Source: Bin87 sp965220505 (GTDB lineage Bacteria; Chloroflexota; Dehalococcoidia; Lucifugimonadales; UBA3495). From it: a DNA stretch of 64,000 nucleotides. Location: positions 1,860,001 to 1,924,000 of the forward strand of contig CBDCQE010000001.1 of NCBI GenBank assembly GCA_965220505.1. Reading direction: 5' to 3'. The translations under genes were made by a program, and so were the position numbers. Below the pieces are notes generated by a model that was not told the DNA's origin, ran no database searches, and worked only from the letters and a program-made list of their open reading frames with translations. Positions 24,741-32,930 of the stretch are shown in pieces. Positions within the stretch are counted from its first letter, which is position 1, and each line of letters opens with the position of its first letter.

Positions 24741-25673
24741 ATGCGTATCGGAGTATTCGTTGGGGCTTCAACGGCCGACTTGATGAGCCTGGACGAACTC
24801 ATCGGACGGATCAAGCAGGCGGAAGAGGACGGGTTCGACAGCTTCTGGGTGCCGCACATCTCGGCGCGTGGATACGACGCGCTGACGGTGTTGGCCCTGG
24901 CGGGGGCGCAAACCAACCGCATCGAGCTTGGCGTGGGCGTCGTGCCCACTTACCCAAGACACCCGGTGGCGATGGCGCAACACGCCCTGACCACCGCAGC
25001 GGCGACCAGCGAACGGTTTCTGCTGGGGCTCGGCCCATCCCATCGGCCGGGCATCGAGGGGAGTTTCGGCCTGTCCTACGACCGGCCGGCGTTGCACACG
25101 AGGGAGTACCTGTCGGTGCTGCGCCCGCTGATGAACGAGGGGCGCGTGCAGTTCTCGGGTGAGTTCTTCAACGTGAACGCCGAGCTTGACGTGCTGGACC
25201 GTCCTAAATGCCCGGTGCTGATCTCGGCTCTGGCGCCCCGCATGCTGCGGCTGGCCGGCGAGTTGGCCGATGGGACCATTACGTGGATGGCTGGGCCCAA
25301 GACAATCCGGGAACACATCACGCCGAGGATCGCGCGGTCTGCCGAGGCCAGCGGACGGGAGGCTCCGCGGGTCTGCGTCGGCCTGCCGACGTCCGTGTGC
25401 GACGACGAAGGCGCGGGCCGGCGGCAGGCAGCCGAGGCCTACGAGCGGTACGGCCAACTGGTGAACTACCGCCGCGTCCTGGACATCGAGGGCGTGGAAG
25501 GCCCATCCGAGGTGTGCGTAATAGGCAACGAGGACTCGCTGCGCCGCCAACTGGAGGATTTCGCCGCCGGCGGCGCCACGGACTTCATGGCCAACATCTT
25601 CGCCGGAGAGGGCGACAGCGAGACCGGCCCACGCACCTACGCCGCGCTGAAGGATTTGGTGGGTAGAGTATAG
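24741..25673 (+). CDS. LLM class F420/flavin-dependent oxidoreductase
   Basis: 310 aa with GGAGG 8 nt before the ATG. Luciferase-like TIM-barrel features: RIKQAEEDGFDSFWVPH, then NRIELGVGVVPTYPRHP and ERFLLGLGPSHR, and APRMLRLAGELADG toward the C-terminus. The GVGVVPTYPRHP pattern is closest to F420-dependent members of the family. Cofactor and substrate cannot be fixed from sequence. It follows sulP by 51 nt. Confidence 0.85.
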   Translation: MRIGVFVGASTADLMSLDELIGRIKQAEEDGFDSFWVPHISARGYDALTVLALAGAQTNRIELGVGVVPTYPRHPVAMAQHALTTAAATSERFLLGLGPSHRPGIEGSFGLSYDRPALHTREYLSVLRPLMNEGRVQFSGEFFNVNAELDVLDRPKCPVLISALAPRMLRLAGELADGTITWMAGPKTIREHITPRIARSAEASGREAPRVCVGLPTSVCDDEGAGRRQAAEAYERYGQLVNYRRVLDIEGVEGPSEVCVIGNEDSLRRQLEDFAAGGATDFMANIFAGEGDSETGPRTYAALKDLVGRV

Positions 25674-25735
25674 TCTGCTGCCCTGCGTCCACCCTTGCTA
25701 AAATGTGGGGTAGAACCGCCACGAAGAGGTCCGAT

Positions 25736-25933
25736 ATGGACGCTCAAACCATCGCAATCATCGGCGTGGGGGCAACACTCATCGCAGTATTCATGCCGCC
25801 GATGATAATGCTGATACGTCGCGTTGATGACCTGAACAACCAGGTCAGTCGGCTTACTCAAGTCGTAACTGGTCTGGCGAACCACCGCCACGATGCGGAT
25901 GGCGCGGCGACGTTCGCGCTGCCGGCGGATTGA
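25736..25933 (+). CDS. Small membrane protein, unknown
   Basis: 65 aa. One predicted transmembrane segment, TIAIIGVGATLIAVFMPPMI, followed by a short coiled-coil-like helix VDDLNNQVSRLTQVVTGL. Similar tiny proteins with a membrane anchor and heptads are common in Chloroflexota and often unannotated. Codon use is compatible with a gene but support is limited. Confidence 0.5.
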   Translation: MDAQTIAIIGVGATLIAVFMPPMIMLIRRVDDLNNQVSRLTQVVTGLANHRHDADGAATFALPAD

Positions 25934-25986
25934 TTGACTGCCGGACGAAAGGCGCAAGGGTCACCGGCAGTTTCCGCAAATGAAGA

Positions 25987-26050
25987 GGGTCAGCTCATCG
26001 CTTCCTTGAACTGACTTATCGCTTCGATGTGCTGGTCGGGCTCTTCAGCC
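25987..26050 (-). pseudogene. Remnant of the 3' end of an LLM oxidoreductase gene
   Basis: This 64-nt stretch closely matches 27020-27085, the 3' end of the LLM gene at 27023-27889, in the same orientation. Translated on the minus strand it gives PDQHIEAISQFKEAMS-stop against PDQHIEAIRRFKEAMG-stop in the intact gene. One base is missing and no further upstream similarity was found. The Uma2 gene lies between the remnant and the intact copy. Confidence 0.7.
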
Positions 26051-26080
26051 TAATGTACTACAGGTGAGACGCCCGCACCG

Positions 26081-26809
26081 TCACACCGGGTCTATGCCGG
26101 CGGCGCGCAGGCGGGCCTCCAGTTGCGCGACGCGGGCCTCGGCGGCGGCTTGGGCGGCCTCGGCGGAAATCCGGGCGGCCTCGGATTCGGCATGGCTGCG
26201 GAGCCATTCACCCGTCGCCGGGTCATACAGCCTCAGTTCGGTGCCCACCACGCACAGATCCAGACCCAGCAGCTCGCTGTGGCCCCGCAGAATGCCTGTG
26301 GCGTCCCGATCCACCGGCAACGGCTGGTATTCTCGTGTCGCGTTAAGGACTTCGCCCACCAACAACTCGGGTATCAGCTCCCCGCCCTGCGGATCAAACC
26401 GCCAGTATTCACTCACCGCCATGGCGGCGTAGCGGTCCCGCTTCCATCCCGCGTCATCCGCAACGGTTCCCTCCGAAGCGATTTCCAGCACGAAGTCCGG
26501 CGTCAGTCCTCCTTCTCGCCACACTCGCCAGGACGGCCGGGGTGGACTTTCCGCCGCGCCGAACACCACCATAATATCCGGAGCCAGCCGCGCTTCGGCG
26601 TCATTCATCCGGTAGAACACGAACAAGTCGCCGGCAACATAGACGCCGGGCTGGTCCTGGTAGCGTATTGACAATGCGCTTTGCACGTAACGGCGGGCGT
26701 TGCCCTGTAGTTCGGATTCGGGCACTTTTTCCTCTTCGGGATAGACAACGTTCGGGTCTTCGCCGGGCAACAAGGGGACGCCGGCCGGCTGCCGCGCTGT
26801 GGTGGTCAT
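26081..26809 (-). CDS. Uma2 family (DUF820) putative endonuclease
   Basis: 242 aa from ATG at 26809. The PD-(D/E)XK-type core of Uma2 is visible: RLAPDIMVVFG, then PDFVLEIASEGT and KRDRYAAMAVSEYWRFDP, the last with the Tyr/Trp signature. The C-terminal 40 residues form a charged Ala/Glu/Arg coiled coil (ARISAEAAQAAAEARVAQLE). Function of these widespread nuclease-like proteins is unknown. It sits between a gene remnant and a miniature inverted-repeat element. Confidence 0.8.
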   Translation of the reverse strand: MTTTARQPAGVPLLPGEDPNVVYPEEEKVPESELQGNARRYVQSALSIRYQDQPGVYVAGDLFVFYRMNDAEARLAPDIMVVFGAAESPPRPSWRVWREGGLTPDFVLEIASEGTVADDAGWKRDRYAAMAVSEYWRFDPQGGELIPELLVGEVLNATREYQPLPVDRDATGILRGHSELLGLDLCVVGTELRLYDPATGEWLRSHAESEAARISAEAAQAAAEARVAQLEARLRAAGIDPV

Positions 26810-26845
26810 GGGCGGATACCTCCTCGGAGCAGGACAAGGCGGGAG

Positions 26846-26994
26846 CTCACGCGTACCCGGTTTCGCTGGAACTGTCATTGCGACCCCGCACTTGATGCGG
26901 GGGCGGCAATCCCGTCAGGGCGACCCACGCCGCCGCGGGAACGAGATCACCACGTCGCTGCGCGTCTCGCGGTGACAAACTGGGTACGAGTGAG
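26846..26994. mobile_element. 149-bp miniature inverted-repeat element
   Basis: Left terminal repeat CTCACGCGTACCCGGTTT (26846-26863) and right terminal repeat AAACTGGGTACGAGTGAG (26977-26994) pair at 16 of 18 positions. GGCGGGAG occurs directly before the left end (26838-26845) and 2 nt after the right end (26997-27004), as expected of a target-site duplication. Inside are two head-to-head repeat modules: TGTCATTGCGA...GGCAATCCCGTC (26873-26916) with a CCCCGCA/TGCGGGG hairpin, and a diverged inverted copy at about 26925-26976. No ORF or transposase. The terminal repeats recur at 43724 and 44270. Confidence 0.65.
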
Positions 26995-27022
26995 AGGGCG
27001 GGAGCGCTGGTACGACGCCGGG

Positions 27023-27889
27023 TCAGCCCATCGCTTCCTTGAACCGTCGTATCGCCTCGATGTGCTGGTCCGGGCCCTTGAGGCCGGCCCTCATGGTGTT
27101 GACGGAGAAGTGGGTGGCGCCGGCGTCGCTCCAGTCGGACGCCAACCGGTTCCAGTCGTCGGGGTTGTTGCTGTCGGCCAGGGAAGCCCGTCCCTCGACG
27201 CCGATCTGGGACGGATCCCGACCGTAGCCGCGCGCCAACTCGCGCATCTCCTCCAGACGTTCGCGGCCCGCGCCGTCGGGCTGGAACTGCGGGAACCAGC
27301 CGTCGCCCATGCGGGCGATGCGTCTCACTACTTGGGGCGCGCCGCCGCCGAACCAGACCGGGATGGGCTGCTGCACCGGCAGGGGGTTGATTCCGGCGTG
27401 GGTGATCTTGTGGTAGCGGCCCTCGTAGTTCACCACTTCCTGCGTCCAGAGCATTCGCATGACTTCGACCTGCTCGGCGGAGCGGCGGCCGCGGTTCTCC
27501 CAATTCTCGCCCAGGGCTTCGAACTCTACCTCGTTCCAGCCCACGCCGATGCCCAGCCGCAAGCGGCCGTTGGTGAGGACGTCGACCTCCGCCGTCTGTT
27601 TGGCGACCAGCGCGGTCTGCCGCTGCGGCAGGATGATGATGCCGGTGCAGAACTCGATCTTTTCGGTCAAGGCGGCCAGGTACCCGAACATCACGAAGGG
27701 TTCGTGGAACATATCGTCCTTGTTGTAGGGACGGTTCCACTCGGCGCGCTGGGTATGATCTGCGCCCAGGACGTGGTCGAAGACCAGCAGATGCTCATAG
27801 CCCAGGGCCTCGGCGGCCTGGGCGAAGTCCTTTACGGCGATGGGGTCGGCGCCGATTTCGGTCTGAGGGAAGATGGCTCCGAGTTGCAT
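27023..27889 (-). CDS. LLM class F420-dependent oxidoreductase (TIGR03619-like)
   Basis: 288 aa. FAQAAEALGYEHLLVFDHVLG, the HEPFVMFGYLAALTEKIEF segment with TGIIILPQRQTALVAKQ, and GRLRLGIGVGWNEVEFEALG are characteristic of F420-dependent luciferase-like oxidoreductases. VWFGGGAPQVVRRIARMGDGWFP supplies the phosphate-binding loop. Single gene, divergent from hicA; a partial copy of its 3' end lies at 25987-26050. Confidence 0.87.
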   Translation of the reverse strand: MQLGAIFPQTEIGADPIAVKDFAQAAEALGYEHLLVFDHVLGADHTQRAEWNRPYNKDDMFHEPFVMFGYLAALTEKIEFCTGIIILPQRQTALVAKQTAEVDVLTNGRLRLGIGVGWNEVEFEALGENWENRGRRSAEQVEVMRMLWTQEVVNYEGRYHKITHAGINPLPVQQPIPVWFGGGAPQVVRRIARMGDGWFPQFQPDGAGRERLEEMRELARGYGRDPSQIGVEGRASLADSNNPDDWNRLASDWSDAGATHFSVNTMRAGLKGPDQHIEAIRRFKEAMG

Positions 27890-27942
27890 GGTGATGGCTC
27901 CTTAAGTTAGTCGCGGTTCCTTGGTCGCGTACCCCGATAGAA

Positions 27943-27967
27943 TGGACTAACGCTTGGGATTAGTCCA
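27943..27967. repeat. Inverted repeat TGGACTAA/TTAGTCCA
   Basis: Perfect 8-nt arms with a 9-nt loop, 54 nt upstream of the LLM gene start and 119 nt upstream of hicA. It lies in the divergent control region and may be an operator. Confidence 0.4.
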
Positions 27968-28014
27968 GTAGTATGATGCCTGGCCTGGATATGGGGGCTG
28001 GATATTCGGAGTAC

Positions 28015-28043
28015 GGTAGCCAAATTTGTTGAGGATGGCTACC
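28015..28043. repeat. Inverted repeat GGTAGCC/GGCTACC upstream of hicA
   Basis: Perfect 7-nt arms (28015-28021 and 28037-28043) with a 15-nt spacer, 42 nt before hicA. HicB proteins bind palindromes in this position in other systems; here that is inference. Confidence 0.4.
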
Positions 28044-28085
28044 ATGCATTTGCGGCTGTGCCATCCGATTACCACCGCCTAGCAT

Positions 28086-28280
28086 ATGCCGAAAGTCCGT
28101 GAATTGGTTACTGATTTGGTTCGGGCGGGGTTTGTTAACCGGGGAGGCCGGGGAAACCACCGGAACTTCGTACATCCAAACGTTACCAGGCCTGTTACCA
28201 TATCGGGCAATCTGGGCGACGACGCTAAAGTCTACCAAGTTCGCGCCGTGAGAAATGCGATTGAGGAATCCAGGCAATGA
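28086..28280 (+). CDS. hicA: HicA mRNA interferase toxin
   Basis: 64 aa, standard HicA size. VRELVTDLVRAGFVNRGGRG followed by NHRNFVHP gives the double-stranded-RNA-binding fold with the catalytic His in the NHRNF segment. A variable loop and YQVRAVRNAIEESR helix complete it. Overlaps hicB by 4 nt (ATGA). Confidence 0.85.
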   Translation: MPKVRELVTDLVRAGFVNRGGRGNHRNFVHPNVTRPVTISGNLGDDAKVYQVRAVRNAIEESRQ

Positions 28281-28516
28281 AGGACAGCGCCCGTTACGTC
28301 AAGATCGTCGAGTGGTCCGAGGAGGACCGGTGTTACGTGGGGAGCGCGCCGGGTCTGATCTACGGAGGCTGCCACGGCGCAGACGAACTCCAGGTATTCG
28401 AGGAACTTTGCCAGGTCGTTGATGAGGCGATTGAGCTGTATCGGTCAGACGGCAAGCCACTGCCACCGCCCACGTCCGGGCGTGACCTGGTCAACAAGCT
28501 CGGGGCCATAGCATAG
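28277..28516 (+). CDS. hicB: HicB antitoxin
   Basis: 79 aa. VEWSEEDRCYVGSAPGL and the following GGCHGADELQVFEELCQVVDEAIELY helix are the HicB partial RNase-H-like fold. The C-terminus SGRDLVNKLGAIA is short and has no clear ribbon-helix-helix or HTH domain, so autoregulation may need another site or protein. Overlaps hicA by 4 nt. Confidence 0.83.
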   Translation: MKDSARYVKIVEWSEEDRCYVGSAPGLIYGGCHGADELQVFEELCQVVDEAIELYRSDGKPLPPPTSGRDLVNKLGAIA

Positions 28517-28605
28517 CCCGGCCACCGTATCGGAACCCGCGCCCCTGGAATTTCCCGGCGGCCGACAGTTGCCGCCCCGGCCGGCGCAGACGGGCTAGGG
28601 CTGCA

Positions 28606-29541
28606 CTACACCTGCCGCTGCTTCGGGTCCAGGCGGTCGCGCAGCCAGTCACCCAGCAGGTTCATGCTGAGCACGACCAGCATGATGGCAAGGCCGGGGA
28701 ACATCGCCACCCACCAGCCCACGGGGGACGTGATCAGCACGCGGCCGTCGGCGACCATAAGACCCCAGGCCGGCTGCGGCGGTGGGATGCCGGCTCCCAG
28801 GAAGCTGAGCGTGCTTTCCAGGATGATGACGAAGCCCACGTTCAGCGTGGCGAGCACGATGACGCTGTTGAACACGTTGGGGAACACGTGGCGGAACATG
28901 ATGCGCGGATGGGACGATCCGGACACCTGAGCCCGCGCAATGAAATCCTGCACCCGTACCGCCAGCGTCTCGCCACGGACCAGGCGCGCGTAACGCGACC
29001 ACATCAGCAGGACCAGCACGGTGATCACCGTCCCCATGCTGGCGCCAATCGCGGCGACCAGTACCAAGGCCAGCAGGATGATGGGGATCGATAATGAAAT
29101 GTCCACAAGTCGCATCACCACGCCATCGACCAGGCCGCCCGTATATCCGGCAATGATCCCCATGCTGGTCCCGATGATGCCGGCGATGAAGATGGCGATC
29201 ACGGCGGTGACCACGGAGACGCGAGCCCCGTACATGATGCGGGTGAGAATGTCTCGGCCCACGCGGTCGGTGCCGAGAAGGTGCTCGGTGGTGCCACCCT
29301 CCATCCACACCGGCGGGAGCAGCTTGGCGCTCAGGCTGCCCAGCTTCGGATCGTGGGGAGCGATGAAATCCGCAAAAGCCGCGGGGATCACCAGCACGAC
29401 GAGAAGCAGCATGATGGGCAGGATCGGGTAGCGCCGAACCTCGGCGAAAATCTTGCCGACGCTGCGCCCGCCAGCATCCTCAACGGGATCTACAGCCTCT
29501 TCAGCGACAACAGGTCCGCCTATTCGGTCGTCTGCAGCCAT
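28606..29541 (-). CDS. Peptide-type ABC transporter permease DppC-like (copy 1)
   Basis: 311 aa, about six membrane segments. An N-terminal cytoplasmic/first-helix region (YPILPIMLLLVVLVIPAAFADFI), HLLGTDRVGRDILTRIMYGARVS and the EAA loop YARLVRGETLAVRVQDFIARA identify the DppC/OppC permease. The C-terminus from PAWGLMVADGR to the end is almost the same as in copy 2 at 32931-33866. Third gene of operon 1 (binding protein, DppB, DppC). No DppD or DppF ATPase follows; the next genes downstream are hicAB on the other strand. Confidence 0.9.
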   Translation of the reverse strand: MAADDRIGGPVVAEEAVDPVEDAGGRSVGKIFAEVRRYPILPIMLLLVVLVIPAAFADFIAPHDPKLGSLSAKLLPPVWMEGGTTEHLLGTDRVGRDILTRIMYGARVSVVTAVIAIFIAGIIGTSMGIIAGYTGGLVDGVVMRLVDISLSIPIILLALVLVAAIGASMGTVITVLVLLMWSRYARLVRGETLAVRVQDFIARAQVSGSSHPRIMFRHVFPNVFNSVIVLATLNVGFVIILESTLSFLGAGIPPPQPAWGLMVADGRVLITSPVGWWVAMFPGLAIMLVVLSMNLLGDWLRDRLDPKQRQV

Positions 29542-29579
29542 GGCAATCGCTCCTTGGAAAGTGGGCCGAACACGCCGTT

Positions 29580-30503
29580 CTACGAGTAGCGGATGCGCGG
29601 GTCGACGTAGGCGTAGGCGATATCAACCAGCAGGTTGGCTACGATGTAGACCAGACAGAAAGTAATGACCACGGCCTGAACGACCGGGAAATCACGCGCC
29701 GCGGTTGCGTCCACGGCCAACCGACCAACGCCCGGCCAGGCGAACACGAACTCGATGGACACCGACCCCACCATAAGGGAACCGATGATCAGCGCGAAAT
29801 AGGTGAAAGGAGCGATGGCCGCATTGCGCAGGCAATGTTTCCAGATGACCTTCCACTCAGGGATCCCCTTGATCCTGGCCAGCTTCACATACTCGGAGTC
29901 CAGCACGTCCAGCATGGACGATCGCACCAAGCGCATCAGCGCCGCCACCTGGAACCAACCGATGGCAACGGCGGGCAGGATGAACGATAGCACCCCGTGC
30001 TCCTTGCCGGACACGGGGAACCAGCCAAGTTGGACCGCAAAAATCCACATCATCATCAGCCCCAGCCAGAATGCCGGCAGCGACTGGCCAAACAGGGCGA
30101 TGGTTTTCCCGATGTAGTCCAGCGGCGTGTCTTTTTTGACCGCCGATAAAACACCGATGGGAATTGCCACAACCACCGCCACGATAACGGCCACACCCGC
30201 GAGGGCAGCGGTGTTGGGCAGGCGCTCCAGGACCAGGCTGATGGCGGTCCGGCCGCGGATACGCAGGGACTCGCCAAAATCACCCTTGAGGGCATTACCC
30301 AGGAAGGTGAAATATTGGACGTGGATCGGTCGGTCCAGCCCCCAGGCCGCGCGAACGCGGGCGGCGTCTGCGGGGGTGGCTTCCAGGGGAAGCATCACAT
30401 CCAGCGGGTCGCCGGATATGCGCGCCAGGGTGAACACCACCACTGTCAGCACCAACAGGGCCAGAATGGATTGGCCAATTCTGAATATGATGTAGCGCTG
30501 CAT
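29580..30503 (-). CDS. Peptide-type ABC transporter permease DppB-like (copy 1)
   Basis: 307 aa from ATG at 30503, chosen to match copy 2 (MQRYI start); a GTG at 30512 also exists. IGQSILALLVLTVVVFTLARI is the first membrane helix; the long periplasmic loop and EYVKLARIKGIPEWKVIWKH EAA motif identify DppB. Pairs with the DppC encoded 38 nt downstream to form the channel. Highly similar to 33932-34852. Confidence 0.9.
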   Translation of the reverse strand: MQRYIIFRIGQSILALLVLTVVVFTLARISGDPLDVMLPLEATPADAARVRAAWGLDRPIHVQYFTFLGNALKGDFGESLRIRGRTAISLVLERLPNTAALAGVAVIVAVVVAIPIGVLSAVKKDTPLDYIGKTIALFGQSLPAFWLGLMMMWIFAVQLGWFPVSGKEHGVLSFILPAVAIGWFQVAALMRLVRSSMLDVLDSEYVKLARIKGIPEWKVIWKHCLRNAAIAPFTYFALIIGSLMVGSVSIEFVFAWPGVGRLAVDATAARDFPVVQAVVITFCLVYIVANLLVDIAYAYVDPRIRYS

Positions 30504-30703
30504 GGCATTCACCCATTGTCGCGAATCGGCGGCTATTGGATTTGATCAACGCTTACGCTTCGTAATTCGCCCGATGGTACGTGTATTCATTTCAACAGTC
30601 AACGTTATCCAGCGAAACTCGTCAAACATGGAACGGCGTGCGATCCGGAAGCGCCGGGAAGTACCACGGCGGGATCACACGCCGCACGGGCGTGAGCCAG
30701 ACC

Positions 30704-32530
30704 CTACTGGGCCGGCGTGATGTACTCGGTGTGGGTGAAGCTGGTATTGATATTACCGGGCCACACGTACTCGCCAACGGCCTTCGGGTCGATGACCAAC
30801 TGGGCCGGCAGCCAGACGATGGGAACCTCGGAGTAGAGGTCATATTTGAGGTCGCCCAACTCCCGGAGGGTGTCGGATTTCACCACCGGGTCCATGGATT
30901 GAGTGGCCTTGTTGTACAAGATGTCAGTCTTGGGATCAACGGAGGTGCGCCAGAAGCCGGTGGGCCCGCTGCGGTTGTAACCGTTCAAGGTGATTTCAGC
31001 TGGGCGATACGTTCCCCGGGAGGCCGCAATGGTGCCGTGAGTCTTACCGGGGCGGTAGTAATCGGCGCGGTAGGTTGACCATTCGACGGCTTCCGACGTT
31101 ACGTCGATGCCCACGTTGCTTAGGTAGGAGTAAGCCGCCTCGCCCATGGGAATCATTTCAGGCACGCCGGGGAGTTCGGTGAGCAGAAGCTTAAGTTTGT
31201 AACCTTCCTGGCCCGCTTCCTTCAGCAACTGGCGAGACCGTTCCGGGTCGAACCCGTACTTGTCGTCGAATTCTTCCAGCCAGCGGGGGTTGTAGCCGGG
31301 CAGGGAGGGGTGGTAACCCCATACTGTGTGGGGCTGACCGATGCCGTCGAACAGCTGCTCGTTGATCTCCTGCCGGTTGATGGCCCGGTTGATGGCCTCC
31401 CGCACCCGGACGTCCAGGTGCGGCTCGTCGGGATGATAAAAGCATGGCGGTTCGTCGGATTCCTTTAAACACTCGCTGCCGAACTCGGGATTATAGACAC
31501 CGCCCATGATGAAGGTGACCTGGAGGGACGGCAACTGGCTCTGCACGACCTGCAGTCCCGATCCGACGGCGTCAGCATGCAGTTCGCGGCTAACCTCGCC
31601 AATCTGCACCTGGCCGGTCTTGAGCTGGGCCAGGCGGGTGTTTTCTTCAGGTATCAGGACGTACTCGAGCTCTTCAAAGAAGGGCGAGCGCCGGTAATGG
31701 TCGGGGATGCGGGAGTACAGCAGGTTCACGTCCAGGGTGCGCTCTTCCAACTGCCACGGCCCCACTCCGGCCGGCTTGCTATCGTAGCCTTCCAGTCCCT
31801 CAGCCTCGAATTGGGCCTTGGAGTACATGAACAGGTTCCCCTGCTGGGCGGAGGCGAAGAAGTCCACGATGGAGTTGGGAACCAAGAGATTGAACTGAAC
31901 GGTGGTGTCGTCCAGGGCCAACACGTTGCCCTGTACGGCATCGTAGGTGTCGCCGAACAACTCCCGGAAACGGCCCGTATCACTGGCGATTGCGTCCTCC
32001 TTGACGATCAGCCCGGTGCTGTGGGGAACGTCATGGGCGCTGAAATTTCCAAAACCCCGCTGGAAGGGCACGTCGTCCCGAAGCTGGAATGTCCATTGGG
32101 TACCGTCAGCGCTGGCCTCCCAGGAGGTGGCCAGGCCCGGTTGCAGGGAACCGTCGAAGCGGTCGGTGTGCACCAGGGGGTCGGCGAACGGCCGCACCTG
32201 CATATTGGCGGCGGTTGTGGTCCCCAGCCAGGAACCCACCAACTGCTGCACCGGCGGTATGGACGCAATCCGAAGCCGACCGCTCACTTCGGTGATAGCC
32301 TGGGCCGCGGTGGGCGTGTTGGTGGGTCTGGGGGTGGCGGTGGCCACGATGGTCACGGCCGGCGTTGGGGGCAGAGGCGAGGGCCGGATGGAAGCGGGCG
32401 TCGGCTCGGCTGCGGCCGGTTGTTGAGCGGCAGTCCCCGTAGCCGGCTGTTCGCCGGCGCCGCCGCAGGCAGCGATTAGCAGGGTTCCGGTGGTCAGGAC
32501 GGCGGTGATCAGGACAGAGCGTATCGACAT
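30704..32530 (-). CDS. Peptide-type ABC transporter substrate-binding lipoprotein (family 5, copy 1)
   Basis: 608 aa from ATG at 32530, preceded by GGAGGAG. Signal peptide with lipobox LIAAC (Cys about residue 21), then a Pro/Thr/Ala-rich linker to about 65. The family 5 fold follows: SWEASADGTQWTFQLRDDV, the VREAINRAINRQEINE segment near residue 370 and ELPGVPEMIPMGEAAYSYL. It would deliver a peptide or other ligand to the DppB/DppC pair downstream. Paralog of 34928-36781. Confidence 0.9.
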   Translation of the reverse strand: MSIRSVLITAVLTTGTLLIAACGGAGEQPATGTAAQQPAAAEPTPASIRPSPLPPTPAVTIVATATPRPTNTPTAAQAITEVSGRLRIASIPPVQQLVGSWLGTTTAANMQVRPFADPLVHTDRFDGSLQPGLATSWEASADGTQWTFQLRDDVPFQRGFGNFSAHDVPHSTGLIVKEDAIASDTGRFRELFGDTYDAVQGNVLALDDTTVQFNLLVPNSIVDFFASAQQGNLFMYSKAQFEAEGLEGYDSKPAGVGPWQLEERTLDVNLLYSRIPDHYRRSPFFEELEYVLIPEENTRLAQLKTGQVQIGEVSRELHADAVGSGLQVVQSQLPSLQVTFIMGGVYNPEFGSECLKESDEPPCFYHPDEPHLDVRVREAINRAINRQEINEQLFDGIGQPHTVWGYHPSLPGYNPRWLEEFDDKYGFDPERSRQLLKEAGQEGYKLKLLLTELPGVPEMIPMGEAAYSYLSNVGIDVTSEAVEWSTYRADYYRPGKTHGTIAASRGTYRPAEITLNGYNRSGPTGFWRTSVDPKTDILYNKATQSMDPVVKSDTLRELGDLKYDLYSEVPIVWLPAQLVIDPKAVGEYVWPGNINTSFTHTEYITPAQ

Positions 32531-32638
32531 CTTCACTCCTCCATATCGGGTAGCGCGTGGCATATCGGATGGATTACGTCAGTTGCGCTGTCAGGCTCCT
32601 CAACGCGAAGCGGTGGCATGGGTATACGATTTCCGTAA

Positions 32639-32666
32639 ATAATACAGATAATTTTCACGATTACAA
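32639..32666 (-). promoter_or_regulatory. Promoter of transporter operon 1
   Basis: On the minus strand: -35 TTGTAA (32666-32661), 16-nt spacer, -10 TATTAT (32644-32639). This gives a leader of about 100 nt before the binding-protein start at 32530. Confidence 0.5.
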
Positions 32667-32857
32667 CCAATTTATTGATGATATTAAGATAGTAATCGTA
32701 TAATAACTCTCGATAACGCATGTTTCCGTCTCACGAACTATTTGAACCGGTTCGAAGTTTCCAATGAGCCCGCATTTGCGGTTCGCCATCGCAAATCAGG
32801 CAAGCATGGGCAGTGCCGACTGAGAAAGCCACGAGAACCGGGCCAGGCTGCCGGCGT

Positions 32858-32891
32858 CAACAAAAGAAATCGGCCCGCCGATGGCGGGCCG
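32858..32891 (-). terminator. Terminator of transporter operon 2
   Basis: Perfect stem CGGCCCGCC/GGCGGGCCG with a 3-nt loop (32871-32891), followed on the minus strand by ATTTCTTTTGTTG. It lies 40 nt after the DppC copy 2 stop. Confidence 0.8.
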
Positions 32892-32930
32892 CTGGAGAGG
32901 AACAGCAGGATCTGGTCAGGACAAACCCGA

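Larger units (their letters stand above)
32531..32930. other. 400-nt control region between the two transporter operons
   Basis: No gene seen. It holds the terminator of operon 2 (32858-32891), a stretch of mixed sequence, and an unusually AT-rich block at about 32630-32720 that contains the promoter of operon 1. Confidence 0.6.

Noticed and set aside
27945..28044. Small minus-strand ORF of 33 codons before hicA
   Set aside because: No ribosome binding site or homology; the start overlaps the GGTAGCC/GGCTACC inverted repeat, which explains the sequence better.
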